Numbered from the stretch's first letter, positions 35,620 to 44,574 are shown. The stretch: 64,000 nucleotides of DNA from Persicitalea jodogahamensis (GCF_014651615.1 NZ_BMXF01000002.1:861629-925628), one strand, 5' to 3'. Translations and numbers: made by a program. The notes: generated by a model not told the origin, from the sequence alone.

Positions 35620-36522
35620 ATGGAGCACGCCCCCATCCCAACCATTGATCTTAGCCGGGTGAACGAAGCTTCGCAGCCGGAAATCCTCGTGCGACCCTTT
35701 GGAGATTATCTGCTTCAGCACCACAAAAATCTGGACTTTGCCCACCGCCATTCGTTTTACCATTTGGTTATGTTTACGAAGGGACAGGGCAGCCATACGA
35801 TCGACTTTACCAAATTTACGCTGCAGCCTTACCAGATTTACTTCATGATTCCGGGGCAGGTACATGCCTGGGACTTCATGGGGAAGGTGGATGGCTACGT
35901 GGTCAATTTTTCGGAATCGTTTTTCCAGTCGTTTCTGCTAAGAGCGGATTATCTTGAAATTTTTCCATTTTTCAGGGGCATTGCGGTCGATGGGGTTGTC
36001 GACCTACCGGTAGTTTTGGGAGAAGAAGCGGTGGCAACTTTTGAAAAACTCCTTAGCCTGTCTGATGAAAAGGGACCTTTCCGGTTGGATCGGCTGCGGG
36101 TACTTCTGCTGGATCTCTTTATGCGGATCGGCCAGCAAGCAATTGCCCGCGAAGCGGAGGCCATACCGCCCCATCACTACACAATGCTGAAAAACTACCA
36201 GCAACTGATTGAAAAGAATTTCCTTACTCTTCGCCGGCCCAAAGAATACGCCGACCTGCTGGCCGTTTCGTCCAACCACCTCAATGCCCTCTGTAAGGCG
36301 CATCTGGGCAAGCAGGCCGGCGAGCTGATTCGCAACCGCATTCTGCTGGAAGCGAAACGCTTGCTGGTCAATCTTGACCTGAACGTGGCGGAGGTAGGGT
36401 ACGCGCTGAATTTCAGCGACAACTCCTATTTTACCCGATTTTTCAGAAAATACACCGGCCAGACTCCGGAGGAATTTCGGCATGCCCAGCGGCTGCCGGA
36501 GGCGGATGAAAAAGATCGTTGA
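35620..36522 (+). CDS. AraC-family transcriptional regulator
   Basis: 300 residues. N-terminal cupin-like sensor (HRHSFYHLVMFTKGQGSHTIDF, then LQPYQIYFMIPGQVHAWDF), a linker, and a C-terminal double helix-turn-helix (about 200-295: RRPKEYADLLAVSSNHLNAL split, VAEVGYALNFSDNSYFTRFF, KYTGQTPEEFR). The pattern is that of one-component regulators that sense small molecules. It starts 3 bases after the SGNH-like gene, suggesting co-transcription; its target is unknown. Confidence 0.93.
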   Translation: MEHAPIPTIDLSRVNEASQPEILVRPFGDYLLQHHKNLDFAHRHSFYHLVMFTKGQGSHTIDFTKFTLQPYQIYFMIPGQVHAWDFMGKVDGYVVNFSESFFQSFLLRADYLEIFPFFRGIAVDGVVDLPVVLGEEAVATFEKLLSLSDEKGPFRLDRLRVLLLDLFMRIGQQAIAREAEAIPPHHYTMLKNYQQLIEKNFLTLRRPKEYADLLAVSSNHLNALCKAHLGKQAGELIRNRILLEAKRLLVNLDLNVAEVGYALNFSDNSYFTRFFRKYTGQTPEEFRHAQRLPEADEKDR

Positions 36523-36549
36523 TTTGTACCATCAGACCGCGAATCCGTC

Positions 36550-36581
36550 TTAGCCGGGGCGGGCAAGTACCCCTATTTTTG
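36550..36581 (+). promoter_or_regulatory. Bacteroidota-type promoter of the DUF983 gene
   Basis: TTAG (36550-36553), 20 nt, TATTTTTG (36574-36581, exact TAnnTTTG). Same arrangement as the ileS promoter. Predicted leader about 40 nt before ATG 36628. Confidence 0.6.
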
Positions 36582-36627
36582 TAGCAGGAAATAATTCATT
36601 TCTCCGCTTAACAAAAATCTTGCTGCC

Positions 36628-36993
36628 ATGTCCACCAACAATCGCCTCCGCTCCGTCCTACTCAATAAATGTCCGCGCTGCGGACAGGGTGACTTTTTCA
36701 TCTCCAAAACTGCCTTCTCCCGCAATTTTGATAAAATGCATCGGCACTGTCCCCATTGTGGCGAGAATCTGGTACCCGAACCCGGTTTTTACCAGGGAGC
36801 TTTGTATATGAGTTACGCCCTTTATACGGCTATTTTGCTGGCGTATTTCTTCGTGTTCAGCTACTTTCTCAGCGAGTATTACGACTACTTTCTCATCACG
36901 TTGGTGCCTGTTTTTATTCTGATGACGCCACTGGCGTATCGACTCGCGCGACGGTCGTGGCTGGCGCTGTTCAGTGCACCCAAAACCGCCTAG
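36628..36993 (+). CDS. DUF983 family zinc-ribbon membrane protein
   Basis: 121 residues. Two CxxC zinc knuckles, NKCPRCGQGDFF (about 14-17) and HCPHCGENL (about 41-44), followed by two transmembrane helices (about 62-84 and 88-106). Typical DUF983 layout, conserved in Bacteroidota and Alphaproteobacteria; in some lineages linked to cytochrome oxidase assembly, but no such genes are near. Function unknown. Own promoter at 36550. Confidence 0.9.
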   Translation: MSTNNRLRSVLLNKCPRCGQGDFFISKTAFSRNFDKMHRHCPHCGENLVPEPGFYQGALYMSYALYTAILLAYFFVFSYFLSEYYDYFLITLVPVFILMTPLAYRLARRSWLALFSAPKTA

Positions 36994-37102
36994 GGTACTT
37001 TTTGAGCTGCTCAGAAAACGGGGGGATGGGTGTACCAGCCAAACGGCACCATCTTTTTAACATTAGCCAGAGAGCACTTTCACCCACCATCCCCCCGAAC
37101 TT

Positions 37103-38779
37103 ATGAAACTTCTTTTCCAAATGACGCTGGTTGCCGGAATGCTGCTAACTGCGGCTTGTTCCAGTGACCAGAATAAAACGACGACGACAGACACCAGCAG
37201 CCCTTCACCAACCCCGAGCGAGTCCAAGCCTACATACAGCTACGATCAAAAAGCAGCGGGTGATTCTCTGAAACAGTGGGTGGACTCGACTACCCTGACG
37301 GTAGATTTGCCGGAAATAGACAATAAGGAAGGAGCGGCTGAACTCTATGACTTTTACAAGAGCAGGAATTTTAGCCCCGCCTGGGGCGTCGGTACCTCGC
37401 AAAAGCTGATTGAAGTGATCAGTCAGATTGACCGCGAAGGCTTGAATTCCAGCAAATTTCCAATCGAACAATTACGTACTTTGGTGGATAGTGCCCAAAA
37501 CGGCGGGGCTTCCGCTGAAACGGGAGCACGGCTCGACCTGCTGCTGTCGGCCTCCTACATCAAGCTGGCCGATCTGTTGGCCAGCGGAAAAATCAAGCCC
37601 GACCAATTGTCGAAGGACTGGCACATCAAGGGCCGGACGCCGGATTCGCTGGCCGTTCAGTTGAAGCGGGCGGCGGCAGGGCAGGTGGAGGGTTCGCTCT
37701 CCTCGCTTCGACCCGGTTTCGGTCAGTACGCCAAGTTGCGACAGCGTTTGGTGCAGTACCGTAAGCTATTGGCGGCAGGCGGCTGGCCCAGCGTAGACGA
37801 GGGACCCAACCTGGCGCCGGGCGATTCGAGCCAGCGGGTCATCGCCATTCGGCGCCGGCTTGCCGCTACGGACGACCTCGATACTCTATCTACCCAAAAC
37901 CAGCAAAGCGCGCGCTATGATTCCAGCCTGATCGGGGCAGTCAACCGCTACCAGCAACGCAATGGCCTGGCCGTGCAGGCTGAAATCACCGACCGCATGG
38001 TGCAGACTATGAATATCTCCGCCGAAGCGCGCCTCAAACAGCTCATGCTCAACCTCGACCGTATCCGCTGGATTTCGACCGGACCGATGCCCGCTACGTA
38101 CGCCATGGTGAACGTGCCGGAGTACCGGCTTCACGTCGTGGAGGATGGGCAGGAAGTTAAAGTGATGCCGGTGGTGGTGGGGAAGGTCATGAACGCCACA
38201 CCGGTGTTCCAGGACCAGATCGAGCACGTCGAATTCTCGCCCTACTGGAATGTGCCTAATAGCATTGCCTCCGCCGAACTTTGGCCCCAAATCAGGTCGA
38301 GCAGCACCTACCTGGATCGGAAGCATATGGAGATTCTGGACGGTTGGGGTACCAACGCTCGGGTGGTAAGCCGGAGCAGCGTGGACTGGAGCAACCTGGG
38401 CAGCTACCGCATCCGGCAAAAGCCCGGTCCGTGGAACGCCCTGGGCCAGGTCAAGTTTATGTTCCCTAATCAATACGCGATTTACCTCCACGACACGCCT
38501 TCCGATCAACTTTTCGACGAAACGCGCCGGGCCTTCAGTCACGGGTGCATCCGCATCGCCGACCCCGCCTGGTTTGCCGACTGGATATTGCCGCAGCTCA
38601 ACCGGGAGGAAGTAACCGAAAAAATGAACAACCGCCAGTTGGAAATAGTGGAGCTCGACCAGAAAGTACCGGTCTATATCGTGTACCTGACGGCTTTCGA
38701 AGATGGCCAGGGAAGGCTCAATTTCCGTCCCGACCTGTATGGGCTGGACGAAAGGCTGACGTCAGAGTTTGATCGGTAA
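37103..38779 (+). CDS. L,D-transpeptidase (YcbB/LdtD-like), lipoprotein
   Basis: 558-residue peptidoglycan 3-3 cross-linking or modifying enzyme. Lipoprotein signal with lipobox LTAAC (about residue 19), a Thr/Ser/Pro-rich linker, a YcbB-type scaffold domain (about 65-200), a peptidoglycan-binding helix bundle (SQRVIAIRRRLAATDD and AVNRYQQRNGLAVQAEITD, about 235-300), then the YkuD catalytic domain (about 330-510) with catalytic Cys in AFSHGCIRIADP and the upstream His in IYLHDTPS. All active-site residues are visible. Acts in the periplasm. Monocistronic. Confidence 0.93.
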   Translation: MKLLFQMTLVAGMLLTAACSSDQNKTTTTDTSSPSPTPSESKPTYSYDQKAAGDSLKQWVDSTTLTVDLPEIDNKEGAAELYDFYKSRNFSPAWGVGTSQKLIEVISQIDREGLNSSKFPIEQLRTLVDSAQNGGASAETGARLDLLLSASYIKLADLLASGKIKPDQLSKDWHIKGRTPDSLAVQLKRAAAGQVEGSLSSLRPGFGQYAKLRQRLVQYRKLLAAGGWPSVDEGPNLAPGDSSQRVIAIRRRLAATDDLDTLSTQNQQSARYDSSLIGAVNRYQQRNGLAVQAEITDRMVQTMNISAEARLKQLMLNLDRIRWISTGPMPATYAMVNVPEYRLHVVEDGQEVKVMPVVVGKVMNATPVFQDQIEHVEFSPYWNVPNSIASAELWPQIRSSSTYLDRKHMEILDGWGTNARVVSRSSVDWSNLGSYRIRQKPGPWNALGQVKFMFPNQYAIYLHDTPSDQLFDETRRAFSHGCIRIADPAWFADWILPQLNREEVTEKMNNRQLEIVELDQKVPVYIVYLTAFEDGQGRLNFRPDLYGLDERLTSEFDR

Positions 38780-38858
38780 GCGTTGGCCTATGGCATGACC
38801 TGCTTTCGTCCTTGAATTTATCAAAACGGTCAGACAGTCATTATTAATCAATGAAAAA

Positions 38859-39860
38859 CTAAGGTGCGTAAGGCCTCCCGACCACTAGTTTGTCACCCGA
38901 TAGATCCACCTCGAACAAATGCGGGATACGACGGTAGCGGCCGTTGATGCTTCTGTGACTGTGAACGGACATGAGCGGCTTGCCTTCGAGTGTATGAAAC
39001 AGCATGCCGTGGCCAAAATTGGGCGGAGAGATGGGCTCTTTCTCCTGTACCCAGGGACCGTCCAAAGTACCACTCTCCGAATAGGCCACCCCCTGAGTAT
39101 ATACATCATACACCCAGCTGGTCCAGATCATGCCCAACCGCCCGGTTTTGGTTCGGAACAGATAGGGGCCATCCGTTACTTTGTTGGGACGGTCATTTCC
39201 CGCTTTGTCTTTTTCACGGCTCCACGGCGCATCACTGGCCCGAAAAAGTACCTCTCCGGTGCCGATCGTACCACTCAGATCGGGCTTAAGTTCAATCTTC
39301 TCCATGGTGCCGTTCAGGTTCTGCAGCCATTCGTAGCAATAGATCATATAGGGTTTTCCGTCACGGTCAACCCATAAAGTACCGTCGAGGGTAGGCATGT
39401 CGGCGGGCAGATAGGTGGGGTCTTTCATGGGAACGTAGGGTCCATCCGGGCGATCGCTTACCAGCACATGACAGGCCCGGCGTTCGATCACGTTGCCCTC
39501 GACGGTGTCGATCTTGACGGCGCGGTTGGTGAAGGTCGCAAAGTAGTAGTACTTGCCCCGGTAAGCGTGAATTTCCGCCGCCCAGATCATGGGCCGGGGA
39601 CCCATCCAGGAGTCCGGGTCAGTCTGGGCGATCGGGTAGGGGCCGTCCCATAGCTTCAGGTCTTTGCTCTTCCACAGCATGCCACCGGTGCCGGTCATGT
39701 AATACCGGTTGGTTGCCGAGTCGGCCAGAATAGCCGGATCGCTGAGTACGATTGAATCCAGAGGGACATCTTTCCTGACCTGGGGTACTTCCCGACCCTG
39801 CGCCAGTGTCACCCCGGAGAAAAACACGGCAGTCAGCAGTATGAACCCAAAACTTTTCAT
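38859..39860 (-). CDS. GH43-like beta-propeller glycosidase, secreted
   Basis: 333 residues, signal peptide MKSFGFILLTAVFFSGVTLAQ (ATG at 39860; a six-codon longer start at 39878 is less signal-like). Propeller blades with DPAILADSATNRYYMTGTGG (candidate catalytic base Asp), TLDGTLWVDRDGKPYMIYCY, and VTDGPYLFRTKTGRLGMIWTS. In this last segment the acid residue that is Glu in typical EGP motifs is Asp, as I recall in one GH43-like subgroup, so catalytic competence is uncertain. Not closely similar to the other GH43 gene at 7542. Likely exported arabino- or galacto-glycan hydrolase. Confidence 0.82.
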   Translation of the reverse strand: MKSFGFILLTAVFFSGVTLAQGREVPQVRKDVPLDSIVLSDPAILADSATNRYYMTGTGGMLWKSKDLKLWDGPYPIAQTDPDSWMGPRPMIWAAEIHAYRGKYYYFATFTNRAVKIDTVEGNVIERRACHVLVSDRPDGPYVPMKDPTYLPADMPTLDGTLWVDRDGKPYMIYCYEWLQNLNGTMEKIELKPDLSGTIGTGEVLFRASDAPWSREKDKAGNDRPNKVTDGPYLFRTKTGRLGMIWTSWVYDVYTQGVAYSESGTLDGPWVQEKEPISPPNFGHGMLFHTLEGKPLMSVHSHRSINGRYRRIPHLFEVDLSGDKLVVGRPYAP

Positions 39861-40143
39861 ATCGGTAATGCAGATCATTGAAATGGATTGTTCCCTTTCC
39901 AGTCAGTAAGCCACATGGCGCATCAATCTAATGCCTTTGCTCTGAAATGGGCAGGTCAACAACCAGACTACTGGAATAAAGGAGAACAGCACGGGGGCAG
40001 AAATCTGACGGACGATGTGCATGAAGGCATCTAGCAGGAGGTTATGGTCGCTAAAACAGGAGAACATAGGCGCGTGGTGGACCGCCCCTTGTAGTTTGGT
40101 GGTAGCGGGGCTGAATACGAAGACGGACAGAGGGAGTCTTCGA

Positions 40144-40428
40144 TCAAGGAATCGACCGTCTTATGTCAAGTGAGTTAAGAACAATCACTTTTCTATTCGT
40201 CACCAGATAATAAATCATTGTGTAAGGCTCAACCGGAAATTTTCGTACCGAACTAAGATTTTCCAATTTGCGCCCGATGAACGGTGTGGTTTCAAGCAGC
40301 GACATCTTGCTGGCAACGTTATCCGTAAAACGATCAACTACTTTGAAATCATAGTGATCCAGCAGATGAGAAGCTACAGCCCGGTAGTCTTCTTTGGCTT
40401 CTTCCGTCTACTCTACTTGGTAATCCAT
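40144..40428 (-). pseudogene. RelE/ParE-family toxin, interrupted by one in-frame TAG
   Basis: Reading from ATG 40428 gives MDYQVE, then TAG (40410-40408), then 87 further codons open to TGA at 40144: TEEAKEDYRAVASHLLDHYD, an FTDNVASKMSLLETTPFIG segment, KLENLSSVRKFPVEPYTMIY, and VIVLNSLDIRRSIP. This is the full RelE/ParE fold (about 94 residues), including the RKFPVEPY and C-terminal strand features. Homologues commonly have Trp at the interrupted place (VEWTEEA-like), so a single TGG-to-TAG change is the likely lesion. The start overlaps the antitoxin gene. Because of the stop it would be missed by a simple reading-frame search. Confidence 0.82.
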
Positions 40429-40655
40429 TCCTTTGCCTCACGCATAACTTGAGAATCAGGAATGGTTGCTGCCCCGCCACGTAACGATTCGACCGTGCGC
40501 CGGAGTTGCTCCATGAACTCTGGGGTTTCTTTTTTCCACAAGTGGCGATGCCCCAAAAAATCGTTGACCGTAAGGAACAGGTCATGAATATCGTCCGGGT
40601 CTTCAAGCAAATCGATTTGTTTGTGTAGCAGGTCTCTCAAATCTAGTGCTGACAT
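40413..40655 (-). CDS. Antitoxin-like protein paired with the broken RelE/ParE toxin
   Basis: 80 residues from ATG 40655 (MSALDLRDLLHKQIDLLEDP). Acidic, helical, with a hydrophobic C-terminus (VMREAKEWITK) of the type that wraps RelE/ParE toxins; no obvious DNA-binding domain. It resembles small addiction-module components from Bacteroidota. A longer in-frame start at 40703 adds 16 residues and is less likely. The toxin ATG (40428) lies inside its last codons in another frame, the standard coupled arrangement. Probably intact, now without a working toxin. Confidence 0.7.
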   Translation of the reverse strand: MSALDLRDLLHKQIDLLEDPDDIHDLFLTVNDFLGHRHLWKKETPEFMEQLRRTVESLRGGAATIPDSQVMREAKEWITK

Positions 40656-40736
40656 AACTCTTTCGTTTTTCTCAACTATAATGAAAAAGGGATGGGGCCG
40701 CATATCCGGATTGCAGGCAATTCGAATCTGTTGCCG

Positions 40737-41276
40737 TCAAAACTCAAAAAAAGGCGGCTCGATGCCGTTGAGACGCAGGTACACGAGCGTTTCGGCCCTA
40801 TGGTGGGCGATATGCATGAAGGCACGGAGCAGATAATCGCGCCCGCTGTGTTTTTTCCAGTAGTCGTTGTCACCGAAGCCCGTTTTGTCCAGCAGGCTCA
40901 CATCCAGATTTTCCAGAATCTCCGTGCAGTGCTGGTGGCAGCGCGTGTAGTACGCCTTCACCGTCGCCTGGTCATGTTGGGCGGGCTCAGGCAAGGCGGG
41001 CTTCCCGACGATGCTCCCGATGAAGAATGTATTCCAATGGGCCGCGTGGGTATACTGCTTGCCGAAGGTCATCTGTGCGGGCGTTGGTTGGTACGCATAC
41101 AGCTCGGCCGGCATTTTGTCAAGTACTTTCAGGCTGTACGACAGGGCCGTTTTCCAGCGGGGCAGGAAATCATTGAGAAACGCATTATCGGTGGCTGTAG
41201 CCGTTGTTTCCGGTAGTTGGGCTCCGGTGAGGAGCAGACTGCCTGAAATGGTTTTGAGAGCTTCTTTTCTGTTCAT
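40737..41276 (-). CDS. DinB-family protein
   Basis: 179 residues. Four-helix-bundle DinB/YfiT fold with the three metal-binding His positions: THAAHWNTFF (about 77-81), and HIAHHRAETLVYLRLNGI (about 154-159). A short Tat- or signal-like N-terminus (MNRKEALKTISGSLLLTGAQ) suggests export, unusual for most DinB proteins. Family members are thiol-dependent transferases or stress proteins of mostly unknown substrate. Upstream of the toxin-antitoxin remnant on the same strand. Confidence 0.85.
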   Translation of the reverse strand: MNRKEALKTISGSLLLTGAQLPETTATATDNAFLNDFLPRWKTALSYSLKVLDKMPAELYAYQPTPAQMTFGKQYTHAAHWNTFFIGSIVGKPALPEPAQHDQATVKAYYTRCHQHCTEILENLDVSLLDKTGFGDNDYWKKHSGRDYLLRAFMHIAHHRAETLVYLRLNGIEPPFFEF

Positions 41277-41451
41277 TTGGTGGGGGGATTGAAGTGGAGT
41301 AGCGTGGGGCAGGAACGGGAAGGTGGTAGATGCAGTAGCAAAATTATGGGTTAGTCAGTATATTTACGATGCCCTTGATGGGATCATTCGCCCAAGGCGA
41401 TCTGAGGATATTCTTGGTGGAGAGTATTGACCCAACGCGATAATTAAAGCT

Positions 41452-41736
41452 ATGAAAACTATGAATCTGAAAGATCTTTTGCATCACGCAACAACTCAGT
41501 TGAGGGATTTATCGCCATTAGATCAGCCTGATTTCAGGCTAGAACAGGCCGTTTATAGAAAGGATGAGAAAGTTTGGGAGATCGTTATTTCGTATCTCGT
41601 AGAAAACAATAACAAAATCTCAAGCCCATTTTCGCCATTGACCCAACAACCCCCTTATCAGAGAGTTTTTAAAAAAGTTATTATGGATGAGAATGGTCAG
41701 GTCGCTGAATTCCTCATGTATGATATGGCGGGATGA
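41452..41736 (+). CDS. Small protein preceding a PIN-domain gene (possible antitoxin or immunity partner)
   Basis: 94 residues (MKTMNLKDLLHHATTQLRDL; the second ATG at 41461 is also possible). Mixed alpha/beta; VWEIVISYLV and YQRVFKKVIMDENGQVAEFL look like a small beta-hairpin domain. Its last four bases overlap the ATG of the PIN gene, so the two are co-translated. It has no recognised DNA-binding motif. Base composition is AT-richer than the core genes nearby, a sign of transfer. Function inferred only from pairing. Confidence 0.65.
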   Translation: MKTMNLKDLLHHATTQLRDLSPLDQPDFRLEQAVYRKDEKVWEIVISYLVENNNKISSPFSPLTQQPPYQRVFKKVIMDENGQVAEFLMYDMAG

Positions 41737-42188
41737 AAATAATCGATTCCAATGCGCTTGTCGTTCTTATCGTGGGGCTTATCGACCCAAATCTCCTCAA
41801 AAATCATAAAAGGACATCGCTTTACGACGAAGACGACTTTCTCGAATTACTAAATGTAGTAGGTGATTTAGGTCAAGTTGTCATTCTCCCCAATGTCTGG
41901 ACAGAAGTCGATAATTTGCTCAATAGCTTCTCAGGACATTACAAATACAGCTACATAACCAATATAGCTGCTCTCATAGCCTCAACCACGGAAAAGTATG
42001 TTCCTTCCGCGACCGTTACTGATGGATATGAATTCTACGACCTTGGGTTGACCGACGCGCTAATCTTAGGTGAAGCTAAAAACGGTCAGCTTTTGATAAC
42101 ATCGGATTCCATGTTGTCTGACTACGCGGTTGCCAATGGAATACAAGTATACGATTTGGTGAAAGCGAAAAACGAGAAGCTGAAATAA
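41733..42188 (+). CDS. PIN-domain-like nuclease
   Basis: 151 residues with the four acidic positions of the PIN active site: D5 in MKIIDSNAL, E58 in NVWTEVDNLL, D108 in LGLTDALIL, and D125 in LITSDSMLSD. These are characteristic of Mg2+-dependent ribonuclease toxins (VapC-like). Coupled by a 4-base overlap to the 94-residue protein before it, so a toxin-antitoxin reading is natural, though the partner is not a typical VapB. AT-rich relative to its surroundings. Ends 11 bases from the convergent rpiA stop. Confidence 0.8.
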   Translation: MKIIDSNALVVLIVGLIDPNLLKNHKRTSLYDEDDFLELLNVVGDLGQVVILPNVWTEVDNLLNSFSGHYKYSYITNIAALIASTTEKYVPSATVTDGYEFYDLGLTDALILGEAKNGQLLITSDSMLSDYAVANGIQVYDLVKAKNEKLK

Positions 42189-42199
42189 AAATCCGTGGA

Positions 42200-42916
42200 T
42201 CAAGCTTGCCTCTTCCCAGCATGCAGCCTTGCACTATCCGCTTCGAACGTCTTAGTGGTTGAATCGACTCCCATGATTACTTTTCTCGCCATCTGCACGA
42301 ATAATCCGTGACCCACCAATCCTTCGATTCCGTTCAATTCCGTTGCGAGGGAAGAGGGATCTCTGATGGGGCCGAAGGTGGCATCGATGATGTAATTGCC
42401 TTCATCAGTCAGGTACTCTGTCGCCCCGGCCATTCTGACGGTCCCTTCACCATTCAAGTTGGTTATTCGCCTCAGGACGAAGCTGGAGGCAAAAGGAATC
42501 ACTTCAATCGGTAGTTTGAAGGCACCCAGTACCTCCACCTTTTTTGCAGAATCGACGATGATGATGAGGTCGGTGGTCATGGCTGCCACTATTTTTTCGC
42601 GGAGCAGTGCCCCGCCGCCTCCTTTGATCAGGTCGAGGGAAGGGTCAAATTCGTCGGCACCGTCGATGGTTATATCAATGGTATCGACACTATTGATGTC
42701 TACAAGCGGAATGGCCAGGGAGGCCGCCAGATCTCGGCTGTGGTCGGAGGTAGGGATAGCCCTGATCTGCAATCCGTTTTTGACCAGCTTTCCGATCTCC
42801 CGGATCGCGTAACCCGCCGTCGACCCGCTCCCCAGCCCTACGGTCTGTCCGTCGGACAACAGTTTGACGGCTTCTTTGGCAGCCAGTTTTTTCTCAAATT
42901 CTATCGATGTATTCAT
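42200..42916 (-). CDS. rpiA: Ribose-5-phosphate isomerase A
   Basis: 238 residues; interconverts ribose-5-phosphate and ribulose-5-phosphate in the pentose phosphate pathway. Landmarks: VGLGSGSTAGYAIREIG (phosphate-binding GLGSGST), IPTSDHSRDLA, DITIDGADEFDPSLDLIKGGGGALL split (catalytic Asp and Lys region), and EVIPFASSFVLRRI. Full length; ATG at 42916. Convergent with the PIN gene. Confidence 0.96.
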   Translation of the reverse strand: MNTSIEFEKKLAAKEAVKLLSDGQTVGLGSGSTAGYAIREIGKLVKNGLQIRAIPTSDHSRDLAASLAIPLVDINSVDTIDITIDGADEFDPSLDLIKGGGGALLREKIVAAMTTDLIIIVDSAKKVEVLGAFKLPIEVIPFASSFVLRRITNLNGEGTVRMAGATEYLTDEGNYIIDATFGPIRDPSSLATELNGIEGLVGHGLFVQMARKVIMGVDSTTKTFEADSARLHAGKRQA

Positions 42917-43084
42917 CTGACCGGAAGATTTTTGCTTGGGGAGGCTAAGGCCGTTAAAATTAGCCTATAGAATATATTACAGTGGTCTCCCTTCGGAAGA
43001 CCAGGCATAACTTGCCTACGGTGGAAAACTACGGATTAGAGGAATGTAATGCGAGCTCTGGATCCTCAGTTGAAAACTACCCCT

Positions 43085-44281
43085 TTAGTCCGTCAAAATC
43101 TCAATTTCCATCTGATTCCACTTGTAGTTGGTAGAGTGGTCATCACTGGCATCCGACCAGATGAGTTGCATCTTTTTCCCGTCTTTGCTGATCCATTTTG
43201 GGCTTAATTTAAAGCCGTACGTGCGGTTCTGTTCACGGTCGGCATAAAAATGCTCGGTATAGTGAAATTGCTTCCAGGGCCCCCACGGATTCTTAGCGTA
43301 CCAAAAGCCAAGGCTAGCGGGGTATTTGCACTTGCTGCACCAGCCTGCCCAATACTTTTTACCGGGATCGTAAATCCCATAGCTGGTCATGATGTATGAG
43401 TCTAACCCTTTGTTATATACCACGCTTGGTAGCCACGAGGCCCACATCCACTCCTGCCCGGCTGGTGCATCTGGATATTTCAAGTTAACGCCCCGATCGG
43501 ACATCGAATCGGTCCAGACGGGATTGTCGCCCTGCCATTCCTTAAAGTACTCATACTTCGATTTGTCCAGTATATTGTTTTTGTGCACCCGGATGACCGT
43601 TAGTTTAGCCGGGTCATCCTGCTCGGGAGTGTACATATAGATGAAATCATCTTTTGCTTCGGAATTGTCTTTCCCGTTCTGGCAAAACTCGATCCAGTTG
43701 AAGGCGTAGGCATCCCGGTCGATTTTTCGTTTGGGTTGTTCTTTGTAAAAGAAAAAGGTCGTGGAATCGAGATTGTTGAACGTTTCGGTCGTTTCCAGCT
43801 GACCGTCCCAACGGTAAAATGTTTTACCTAAATCTTTGGTATACAAAAGCCGGTTGGCCACCGGACGCCGGTACCAGGTATCGGTTTCACTTTTCCAGAG
43901 CCAGACATACATGGTACCGTCAACGGATAGCGTGCCGTAGGCGTAGAGCGGAGAGGTTACGTGGTTTGCAGGCCATCCCGACATCTGTTTGACATCCTCA
44001 GCTTCAAAATTCTCATCGCCCCGGATTTGAAGCATCATCGACCCTTGCCAACCCGGGTGGCCTTCTACTTTTTTATCGCTTCCCCACCAGCCATTCCCGT
44101 CGTCCAGCATGGTATAAATATGGTTATCAGCCCCCCAGGTCTGGCACCAGTTGTCGCCAAAGTTGCCTTTACGGACGAGAGTCTCGGTGTTGAACCGAAT
44201 ACCAGTCGGCAGGCTATCGGGAGGAGGTGATGCATTAAAGGAGAATAGGTACAAGAAAGCAGTAGCGATCAGGATTTGCAT
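43085..44281 (-). CDS. DUF4185-type secreted beta-propeller protein
   Basis: 398 residues with a signal peptide (MQILIATAFLYLFSFNAS). Repeated propeller-like strands: WCQTWGADNHIYTMLDDGNG split, GTLSVDGTMYVWLWKSETDT, RLLYTKDLGKTFYRWDGQ, SYIMTSYGIYDPGK and LGFWYAKNPWGPWKQF, matching DUF4185, a five-bladed propeller related to GH32/43/68-type folds. Cysteines CSKCKY could form a pair. Likely a secreted or surface glycan-active or glycan-binding protein; catalytic residues not assigned. Confidence 0.82.
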   Translation of the reverse strand: MQILIATAFLYLFSFNASPPPDSLPTGIRFNTETLVRKGNFGDNWCQTWGADNHIYTMLDDGNGWWGSDKKVEGHPGWQGSMMLQIRGDENFEAEDVKQMSGWPANHVTSPLYAYGTLSVDGTMYVWLWKSETDTWYRRPVANRLLYTKDLGKTFYRWDGQLETTETFNNLDSTTFFFYKEQPKRKIDRDAYAFNWIEFCQNGKDNSEAKDDFIYMYTPEQDDPAKLTVIRVHKNNILDKSKYEYFKEWQGDNPVWTDSMSDRGVNLKYPDAPAGQEWMWASWLPSVVYNKGLDSYIMTSYGIYDPGKKYWAGWCSKCKYPASLGFWYAKNPWGPWKQFHYTEHFYADREQNRTYGFKLSPKWISKDGKKMQLIWSDASDDHSTNYKWNQMEIEILTD

Positions 44282-44550
44282 AGAATTGATTTTTGTTAGG
44301 AATCACACACAATAATGAAACCCTGTTGCGCTCATGCGGCTATTCGGGGCATTCTCATAAAATAAAGACAAAGAGTGGTAAGTCCTACCTTTATGATTGC
44401 CAGACCACAAATGAATGACTACCACCCCTTGTCCGGGTGAAACTACCTCCGCAATAGATCGCATGCCTGATTAGGTACCCATTGTTTTTGATACCGAGTC
44501 TGTCAAAGTTGCCAGTCATGGAAGGCTCCCATAACATAGGCTCCCAATCC

Positions 44551-44574
44551 GTGGCCTGTGTCTCCACAGACCAC
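44551..44574 (+). repeat. Hairpin element, copy 1 (CTGTGTCyCCACAGACC family)
   Basis: GTGGcCTGTG-TCTC-CACAGaCCAC forms a compact hairpin. The 17-mer CTGTGTCTCCACAGACC here (44556-44572) recurs with one change and opposite orientation at 45861-45877. The gene-free stretch 44282-44610 otherwise shows nothing supportable. Confidence 0.6.

Noticed and set aside
42984-43002. Short hairpin GGTCT...AGACC with a TTCGG-type loop upstream of rpiA
   Set aside because: One mismatch, short stem and no T-run; not enough to call a terminator or regulatory element.
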